A stretch of 10,683 nt of DNA, taken from the NCBI GenBank assembly GCA_031278675.1, contig JAITJY010000066.1, positions 1 through 10,683 of the forward strand, in the 5' to 3' direction. This DNA is from Bifidobacteriaceae bacterium. GTDB lineage: Bacteria; Actinomycetota; Actinomycetes; Actinomycetales; WQXJ01. The position numbers and the translations under genes are program-made. Under the pieces are notes generated by a model. That model ran no database searches. It worked only from the letters and a program-made list of their open reading frames with translations, and was not told the DNA's origin. Shown here piece after piece: positions 6,288 through 10,683 of this stretch. Numbering within the stretch: the first letter of the stretch is position 1; each line of letters starts with the position of its first letter.

Positions 6288-6833
6288 ATGACTGCTTCAG
6301 CTTATGCTCCCGCATTTCCTTCCGCACCGATCCAGAGCTACCGGCGCCGACCCGCGTATCGCGGACCGCTGATTGTGATTCCAGGCGGTCGAGCTCGCCG
6401 CCGCGCCGAGATGGCCGAACGGCCCCAAGGCAGGGTGCGCCCAGCCCCGCTGGGCCGGGTCTCCGGTGAGGCGGCGGCCGCTGCGACGCAGGCTTTTCAG
6501 GCCCGGCTGCGTGATTTGCCGGTTCGGTCAGAGATCAGCCTGAGACGGTCGGACCAGTCTGCCAAGGTCGATGGCGCCGCCCGCGCCCTCACGCCCCGCG
6601 AGTTCCACTTGTTGGCCGCGCTCGCCGCCCAGCCCGGCGAACCGGTCACACGGAGCCAACTCTTGGAGGTTGGACCCACCCGAGGCGAACTGGATGAGAG
6701 TAGCCGCGCGGTGGATGTCCATATTGCTCACCTGCGCGGAAAGCTAGGTTTACCTGGGGTTATAGCGACTGTCAGGGGGCGCGGTTACGCGCTCAACCCG
6801 GTCTATCGGGTCTCGTTCGCTGACGCGGATTAG
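6288..6833 (+). CDS. Receiver-less winged-helix (OmpR/PhoB-type) regulator
   Basis: The 181-residue protein has a C-terminal OmpR/PhoB-type DNA-binding domain at about residues 88-171: ALTPREFHLLAALAAQPGEPVTRSQLLE, then the recognition helix SSRAVDVHIAHLRGKLG, then the wing VIATVRGRGYALNP. There is no phosphoacceptor receiver domain; the N-terminal 85 residues are basic, Pro/Ala-rich and probably unstructured. Such short stand-alone winged-helix proteins are common in Actinomycetota, and targets are generally unknown. ATG at 6288 is supported by AAGGA at 6274-6278. The segment between the two halves of the helix-turn-helix (EVGPTRGELDES) departs from the usual Trp-Gly consensus. No sensor kinase is nearby, so it is unlikely to be half of a two-component pair. 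Confidence 0.85.
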   Translation: MTASAYAPAFPSAPIQSYRRRPAYRGPLIVIPGGRARRRAEMAERPQGRVRPAPLGRVSGEAAAAATQAFQARLRDLPVRSEISLRRSDQSAKVDGAARALTPREFHLLAALAAQPGEPVTRSQLLEVGPTRGELDESSRAVDVHIAHLRGKLGLPGVIATVRGRGYALNPVYRVSFADAD

Positions 6834-6949
6834 CTTCCCGCGCGCCCCGGGCGGTGCCGTGATGGGGGCAAGCGGGACCGGACATAACGCCCAGAGCAAC
6901 GCGCTGACCTGCGCAGACGACTCACTTTCGCGTTAGCTTCCCGCGCGCC
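6830..6949 (+). repeat. 17-bp direct repeat at the winged-helix stop codon
   Basis: TTAGCTTCCCGCGCGCC lies at 6830-6846, covering the TAG stop, and again, identical, at 6933-6949 in the intergenic space before amrB. The spacing is 103 bp. Possible short duplication scar. I see no gene between 6834 and 7020. Confidence 0.7.
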
Positions 6950-7008
6950 TGCTCGACGCATCGTGGACCTGACGCATCCGGCCACCGCCGCCTAAGCGGT
7001 TTTCCTAC

Positions 7009-7014
7009 TACTCT
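7009..7014 (+). promoter_or_regulatory. Candidate -10 box for a leaderless amrB transcript
   Basis: TACTCT fits TANNNT and ends 6 bases before the ATG at 7021, the spacing expected if transcription starts at the start codon. No Shine-Dalgarno sequence is visible in the 20 bases upstream of this ATG, unlike most other genes here. No clear -35 is seen. Confidence 0.35.
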
Positions 7015-7020
7015 TGGTTC

Positions 7021-7845
7021 ATGGCACTGGTGCGTAAACCGGCTGTGGCGGGGACCTTCTACCCGGCGGCCGCAGATGAACTGGCGGCCCAGGTCCAAGG
7101 CTTGTTGGAAGATGGCGCGCGGGCGTTGGACGCGAGGCCGCAGCCGGTCGGCGAGGGCAGCAGGATCAAGGCTTTGATCGCACCGCATGCGGGCTATATC
7201 TATTCGGGGCCCACGGCGGGGATTGCTTACGCGGCGCTGCGCGGGCTGGATTATGACCAGGTGGTGCTGTTGGGGCCGTGCCACTATGCGTCAACGCCGC
7301 TGATTGCGCTGGCTGGGGTGGAGTATTTCCGGACGCCGTTGGGTGATGTCCCGGTCTGGGAGGAGGGAGTGGCCCGGGTTGGGGTGCTCCCTGAGATCAT
7401 CACCAGCCCCGAGGTCCACCGGCGCGAGCATTCCTTGGAGGTCCATTTACCTTTCATTCAGACCGCCTTGGGGCCAGACATTCCAGTGCTGCCGCTGGCA
7501 GTTGGCTGGGCGGAGAGCGGCGCGGTGGCCACGATGATCGATTCCGTCTACGGTGACCCCAAGACGCTGGTCGTCATCAGCTCAGATCTGTCCCATTATC
7601 TTCCCTACTGGAACGCCATTGAGCGCGACGAACGTACTATTGCCAGGATGCTTGGCGCGTCCGGCGAGATTAAGGGCGAAGATGCCTGCGGGGTGTATCC
7701 GGTCAACGGTTGGCGCGAAATCGCCCACCGTCGAGGCCTCGCTGCACACCTCCTGGATTACCGCAATTCTGGTGACACAGCGGGCGATAAGAACGCGGTT
7801 GTCGGTTACGCGGCGATCCAGTACCACCAGGCCGGTGGACGATGA
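7021..7845 (+). CDS. AmmeMemoRadiSam system protein B (MEMO-like)
   Basis: The 274-residue protein is full length for the MEMO family (class III dioxygenase-like fold). It has RKPAVAGTFYPA at the N-terminus, LIAPHAGYIYSGPTAG (H56), LLGPCHYAST (H88), EHSLEVHLPFIQ (H137, H142), VVISSDLSHYLPY (D189, H192) and EDACGVYP (C223). H56, H88 and C223 align with the conserved His/His/Cys metal-ligand triad of the human MEMO1 family. The usual GPSH is GPCH here. It is the first gene of the amrB-amrA-amrS set and overlaps amrA by ATGA at 7842-7845. The three proteins co-occur across bacteria and archaea and are thought to act together, but the reaction is not established. The start is set by the family N-terminus even though no ribosome binding site is visible. 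Confidence 0.95.
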   Translation: MALVRKPAVAGTFYPAAADELAAQVQGLLEDGARALDARPQPVGEGSRIKALIAPHAGYIYSGPTAGIAYAALRGLDYDQVVLLGPCHYASTPLIALAGVEYFRTPLGDVPVWEEGVARVGVLPEIITSPEVHRREHSLEVHLPFIQTALGPDIPVLPLAVGWAESGAVATMIDSVYGDPKTLVVISSDLSHYLPYWNAIERDERTIARMLGASGEIKGEDACGVYPVNGWREIAHRRGLAAHLLDYRNSGDTAGDKNAVVGYAAIQYHQAGGR

Positions 7846-8516
7846 CGTCTCTTCTCCCCCCAGCCGCCGGTCCCGTTTTGACGGGGTTGGCTCGGCAAGC
7901 TATCGCTGATCGTCTGGGGCGGCGGCGCCGCAACGGATCAAGGGCGGATGCGGCGGGCTCGGACGCTGCGGATTCGGCCGCCCGGGACTCGGCGGGCTCG
8001 GTCGCCCGGGACTCGGCGGTCGCGGCGGGCGCAGTCGGCTCGGACGCTGCAGTCGAAGCATTGTTGGAGCGGCCGGGGGCCGCGTTTGTGACGCTGACCC
8101 AAGGCGGCGAGCTGCGCGGTTGCATCGGCTCGCTTGAGGCGTGGCGCCCACTGCGGGCTGATGTTCAAGCGAATGCGCTGGCAGCGGCGTTCGACGATCC
8201 GCGCTTCCCACCGCTCCGGGCAGACGAACTGGACCGGACCAGGATCGAGGTTTCGGTCCTGTCTGCGCCCGAACCGCTCGAGTTCGCTGACCGAGCCGAC
8301 CTGTTGGCCCGGCTGCGTCCGGGAGTCGATGGGCTGATCCTGCACACTCGCGGGCACAGGGGGACGTTCCTGCCGCAGGTCTGGGAACAACTCCCGACCC
8401 CTGAGCTGTTCTTGGCGCACTTGGTGCGCAAGGCGCACCTACCGGCCGGCTACTGGTCGGATGACGTGCGGATTGACCGCTACACGGTCACTGCCTTCGA
8501 GGAGAACTCGGGCTGA
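7842..8516 (+). CDS. AmmeMemoRadiSam system protein A (AMMECR1 domain)
   Basis: The 224-residue protein carries the AMMECR1 domain. A first helix LTGLARQAIADRLG is followed by GAAFVTLTQGGELRGCIGSLE (LRGCIG at 91-96), AAAFDDPRFPPL, IEVSVLSAPEPLEF, GVDGLILHTRGHRGTFLPQVWEQLP and PAGYWSDDVRIDRYTV. Between the first helix and the beta-sheet core, residues about 28-70 form an Ala/Asp/Ser/Arg-rich low-complexity insert that is not expected in the compact family fold. ATG at 7842 overlaps the amrB stop, and GGTGGA just upstream serves as RBS. The LRGCIG motif is the hallmark of the family; no catalytic activity has been firmly assigned to it. Its TGA overlaps the ATG of a small frame of uncertain status (TGATG at 8514-8518). 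Confidence 0.95.
   Translation: MTSLLPPAAGPVLTGLARQAIADRLGRRRRNGSRADAAGSDAADSAARDSAGSVARDSAVAAGAVGSDAAVEALLERPGAAFVTLTQGGELRGCIGSLEAWRPLRADVQANALAAAFDDPRFPPLRADELDRTRIEVSVLSAPEPLEFADRADLLARLRPGVDGLILHTRGHRGTFLPQVWEQLPTPELFLAHLVRKAHLPAGYWSDDVRIDRYTVTAFEENSG
7980..8019 (+). repeat. 24-nt period repeat coding the AMMECR1 insert
   Basis: GCCCGGGACTCGGCGG occurs at 7980-7995 and 8004-8019, a period of 24 nt, in frame, giving two ARDSA-type peptides. A further pair, GGCTCGGACGCTGC, flanks it at about 7955 and 8037. This explains the low-complexity insert as repeat expansion. Confidence 0.75.
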
Positions 8517-8719
8517 TGAGCGCCCAGGCCTCCCGGATCGCGCTCGGTACCCCGATCGCGCTGGGCGCCCCGGATTGTCGGCCTGAGGTGCGGGTCGGTG
8601 GCGGCGATGGCGCTGTGCGGGCGGGCGGCATCGGGCGTGGGGTTGGGCGCTGGGTGCGAGGCGCTGGGCTGGGGCGGGCCGCTGGCTGGCGGGGCGAACT
8701 GGCCTTGGGCGCGAGGTGA
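8516..8719 (+). CDS. Small open frame between amrA and amrS, doubtful
   Basis: A 67-codon frame begins at an ATG overlapping the amrA stop (TGATG) and ends 7 bases before the amrS start. The product is Gly/Ala/Arg-rich (MSAQASRIALGTPIALG...) and matches no family I recognise. The coupling geometry is suggestive, but the composition is what random GC-rich DNA gives. It may only be a translated spacer that keeps ribosomes moving to amrS. Confidence 0.2.
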   Translation: MSAQASRIALGTPIALGAPDCRPEVRVGGGDGAVRAGGIGRGVGRWVRGAGLGRAAGWRGELALGAR

Positions 8720-8726
8720 GTGGGCC

Positions 8727-9765
8727 GTGAGCGCGGCGCGGCATTGGCATATTGCGGCGGATGGGCGGGTCCAATGCGATCTGTGCCCGCGGTATTGTCG
8801 GCTGCGGCCCGGGCAGCGGGGATTTTGTTTTGTGCGGCAAAATGTGGACGGCGCGCTGGAATTGACGACGTACGGGCGCTCGTCGGGTTTCGCGGTGGAC
8901 CCGGTCGAAAAAAAAGCCGCTGTATCATTTCCTGCCGGGCAGCCGGGTCTTTTCGTTTGGGACGGCCGGGTGCAATCTGGGGTGCAAGTTCTGCCAGAAC
9001 TGGCATATTTCTACGGCGCGGGATATGGATGCGCTGATGGCGCATGCCACGCCGGAACAGATTGCGGCAGCCGCCGAACGAACCGGTTGTATAAGTGTCG
9101 CTTATACCTACAATGATCCGATCATTTTCACAGAATACGCGGTTGATGCGGCTGCGGCGGCCCGGGAACGCGGTCTGAAGAACATCGCAGTCAGTGCGGG
9201 ATATATCACCGCTGCGGGGGCCGCTGATCTGTTCGGGGCAATGGATGCGGCCAATATTGACCTGAAAGCTTTTGAGCCTGAGTTCTACCGAAAAATCACT
9301 GGCGGGCGGCTTGAAATTGTGCTTGACGTGCTGCGTTATCTGGTACATGAAACTCAGGTCTGGACTGAAGTGACCACGTTAGTAATCCCTGACCTCAACG
9401 ATTCCCCGGCGGAATTGGACCGTTTGACGCAATGGGTGGCTGAGGAACTCGGCCCGGATGTGCCGTTGCACTTTTCGGCGTTTCACCCGGCGGCCCGCAT
9501 GTTGGACCGGCCGCGCACGCCGGTGGCTAGTCTGCGCCGGGCGCGCCAGATCGCGCTGGCCAACGGCCTGCACTACGTCTACCTGGGCAACGTCCCGGGC
9601 CGCGATGGTGGCACCACGTTCTGCGGGGGTTGCGGTGCAGAGTTGTTGGTGCGGGATGGCTTTCTGGTGGTCCGCTCGGCGCTGGACCAATCGGGCTCGT
9701 GCCCGCGCTGCGGCGAACCGGTGCCCGGCCAGTGGTCTGCGGATGGGTTGACCCGCCGCCCCTGA
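8727..9765 (+). CDS. AmmeMemoRadiSam radical SAM enzyme, interrupted by a one-base frame change
   Basis: The GTG start at 8727 is set by GAGGTGAG at 8713-8720 and by the family N-terminus (ARHWHIAADGRVQCDLCPRYC). The frame runs to VDPVEKK at residue 63 and then, at an A8 run (8908-8915), the family sequence moves to another frame: PLYHFLPGSRVFSFGTAGCN and LGCKFCQNWHIS, then ISVAYTYNDPIIFTEYAVD, NIAVSAGYI, MDAANIDLKAFEPEFY, WTEVTTLVIPDLNDS, PLHFSAFHPAARM and YVYLGNVPGRDGGTTFC. Seven As would restore the frame. The restored product is about 345 residues, with the 4Fe-4S motif CX3CX2C at C82, C86 and C89, an N-terminal Cys-rich stretch and a C-terminal zinc ribbon (CGGCG ... CPRCG). Without correction the product is 129 residues, stops at 9116 and lacks the cluster site. 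It is the last gene of the amr set. Error, pseudogene and slippage are all possible. Confidence 0.9.
8908..8915 (+). other. A8 homopolymer at the amrS frame change
   Basis: Eight consecutive As, unusual in this GC-rich context, lie exactly between the two amrS frames. Zero-frame reading is GTC GAA AAA AAA GCC. The family sequence needs GTC GAA AAA AAG CCG, i.e. one A fewer. RNA polymerase slippage on A8, producing some A7 transcripts, would give full-length enzyme; the geometry is +1 and not the -1 shift of the dnaX type. Confidence 0.8.
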
Positions 9766-9844
9766 CCCGGCCGCCCTCTTCTGTGCCCGGCCAGTGGTCT
9801 GCGGACAGGTTGACCCGCCGCCCATGACCCGGCCACCTTCTTCT
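9721..9844 (+). repeat. 62-bp tandem duplication across the amrS stop codon
   Basis: The unit 9721-9782 is repeated at 9783-9844 with about five mismatches. It begins GTGCCCGGCCAGTGGTCTGC and covers the last 14 codons and TGA of amrS plus 17 downstream bases. The unit is not a multiple of three, so the second copy is not a continuation of the gene. Confidence 0.9.
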
Positions 9845-9990
9845 GCGCCCGTTGTGCCCGAAAAGGGGGCCGTGCCCGGAAGCGCCAGCCAACCCACCCC
9901 GCCACGGTGGACGGCTCCCCGCAAGCGCCAGCCCCGGGAACCCCAGGGCCTTGAGCAAAGTCGGCCCGCGCCGGGCGCTGTCTGCCGCGT

Positions 9991-10218
9991 CGAGTGTTTC
10001 AATTTATCTCCTTTCCGGTGGCGAGTGTTTCAATTTATCTCCTGCCCAACCAAGCCCAACGCTCTGACCTGCGGTGATGCTGAGAGGCGGAGATAAATTG
10101 AAACACTCGACGAAATCCAGGAGATAAATTGAAACACTCGCGGCCCTGAACCGATGAGTTGGCACGCTCGACGAGCCCATCGCGGCCCCAGCCGTGTCGA
10201 GTGTTTCAATTTATCCCC
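9991..10218. repeat. Five copies of an AT-rich 21-bp element; four form a facing double pair
   Basis: The element is C followed by GAGTGTTTCAATTTATCTCC. Plus-strand copies lie at 9991-10011 and 10022-10042, minus-strand copies at 10089-10109 and 10120-10140, and a fifth plus-strand copy (one T to C change) at 10198-10218. Within each pair the starts are 31 bp apart, with unrelated 10-bp spacers. The two pairs face each other across 46 bp, making a 150-bp structure with two repeats at each end. Copies 1 and 5 share extra bases to the left (GCCGYGT). The arrangement resembles multi-repeat transposon ends (as in IS21-type elements) shrunken to a MITE, or a set of regulator sites. No gene lies in 9845-9990 or between the copies. 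Confidence 0.85.
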
Positions 10219-10381
10219 TGGTCAGCGCCCAGGGGCAGATTTCATTCCAGGTCTTGTCCTGGTCCGCCCTGGTCCCCGCTGAACACGAGTCGTGAATCGC
10301 TGAATCCGGTGCGACCACCGGAGCCGCCACACAGCCGACGCAGCAACACCCCACAACCCCAACCAGCAGACTCTGCCAAGA

Positions 10382-10416
10382 GCCCCGGCCCGGAGCCCGG
10401 GGCATGGGGCCGGGGC
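10382..10416. terminator. Perfect 10-bp GC hairpin in the right intergenic region
   Basis: GCCCCGGCCC (10382-10391) pairs perfectly with GGGCCGGGGC (10407-10416) across 15 bases, with a second short complementary run inside the loop. No T-tract follows. It may insulate the last gene from the repeats. Elsewhere in 10219-10566 I see no gene, RNA gene or clear promoter. Confidence 0.35.
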
Positions 10417-10566
10417 GCTGGTCGAGTCATTGAATTGGCAGCGGATTCTCAGTTGAAGCTAATCCCTGAAAGCTAGCGTGTCTCGGTGAATTGCTCGGTT
10501 TGAGCGGCGACGGGGACCCAGACCGGCCAAAGTGCGGGACCAATCAAGACGAGGAGAGCCGGTCAA

Positions 10567-10683
10567 GTGACACGATTTGCCTGGTCAGCGGGCTGGGCGG
10601 GCTTAGGCGGCGGGTGTGTAGTGGCGGGTTGTTTGGTGGCCGTGGGTTCTGTGGTGGTGGCGGCGTTTGTGGAATTCCCAGTA
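10567..10683 (+). CDS. Start of a membrane-anchored or secreted protein, cut by the window edge
   Basis: GTG at 10567 has GAGGAG at 10551-10556, spaced 10 bases. The 39 visible codons read MTRFAWSAGWAGLGGG then CVVAGCLVAVGSVVVAAFVEF: a short basic N-terminus followed by a hydrophobic segment of about 28 residues, open to the window edge. VAGC (residues 19-22) resembles a lipobox, but the residues after the Cys stay hydrophobic, so a membrane helix or uncleaved signal anchor is more likely. No family can be named from this fragment. Confidence 0.5.
   Translation, partial: MTRFAWSAGWAGLGGGCVVAGCLVAVGSVVVAAFVEFPV

Noticed and set aside
8908..8916. dnaX-type -1 programmed frameshift (A AAA AAG)
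   Set aside because: The family frame downstream requires skipping one base (+1), not slipping back one; a -1 shift leads to a wrong frame.
9794..10096. Open frame of 100 codons after amrS
   Set aside because: It starts inside the 62-bp duplication and runs through the 21-bp repeats; composition is that of random GC-rich DNA.
9991..10218. CRISPR array, because the repeats contain ATTGAAAC-like ends
   Set aside because: The repeats are only 21 bp, the spacers within pairs are 10 bp, and orientation flips between pairs; CRISPR arrays need uniform orientation and spacers of about 30 bp.
9991..10218. ParB parS sites, because each copy contains TGTTTCA
   Set aside because: parS is a 16-bp palindrome ending in TGAAACA; these copies have only one half, followed by unrelated AT-rich bases.
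10159..10476. Open frame of 105 codons in the right intergenic region
   Set aside because: Pro/Ser/Arg-rich composition, includes one of the 21-bp repeats, no RBS and no recognisable family.

Overview
The window comes from a high-GC genome with long G/C-biased reading frames, GTG and TTG starts with GA-rich ribosome binding sites, and a PadR/permease-prefix gene pair typical of Actinomycetota. I place it there; genus is not resolvable by eye. Gene density is low, and both the intergenic DNA and some protein linkers carry many short tandem repeats.

Left part (1-2821). The window opens inside a tandem array of 21-bp repeats (six copies, exact 21-bp period), followed by a palindrome and a perfect GC hairpin; this looks like the binding-site-rich end of a mobile element or an iteron-like array. 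Next, on the minus strand, is a two-gene cassette: an ImmA/IrrE-type zinc peptidase with an N-terminal regulator-like region (650-1801) and, overlapping it by one base, a DUF4411 PIN-like gene (300-650) that has lost its C-terminal part. This resembles a decayed toxin-antitoxin-like module. A stand-alone Imm-5-like 'putative immunity protein' (2266-2796) follows on the plus strand.

Middle part (2822-6833). A PadR regulator (3038-3445) and a polytopic membrane protein with permease prefix domain 1 (3442-5124) form an ATGA-overlapped operon. Upstream lie two perfect CCTAG-N5-CTAGG palindromes that probably serve as the PadR operator. A convergent YgjP-like M48-family metallopeptidase (5144-5740) shares a terminator-like hairpin with the permease. 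Upstream of the peptidase is a roughly 70-bp tandem repeat array, then a cluster of hairpins, then a receiver-less OmpR/PhoB-type winged-helix protein (6288-6833).

Right part (7021-9765). This is the AmmeMemoRadiSam operon: amrB (MEMO-like), amrA (AMMECR1) and amrS (radical SAM). The three families co-occur widely, but their joint biochemical role is not established. amrA carries an unusual repetitive Ala/Asp/Ser-rich insert. amrS is interrupted by a one-base frame change exactly at an A8 run just before its CX3CX2C cluster motif: an assembly error, a recent mutation, or transcript slippage.

Right end (9766-10683). A 62-bp tandem duplication starts within the amrS 3' end and spans its stop codon. 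Then come five copies of an AT-rich 21-bp sequence, four of them arranged as two direct pairs facing each other (150 bp in all), a small MITE-like or binding-site structure. A GC-rich hairpin and the start of a membrane-anchored or secreted protein (10567 onward, cut by the window edge) close the window. I found no rRNA, tRNA, complete insertion sequence or CRISPR array.
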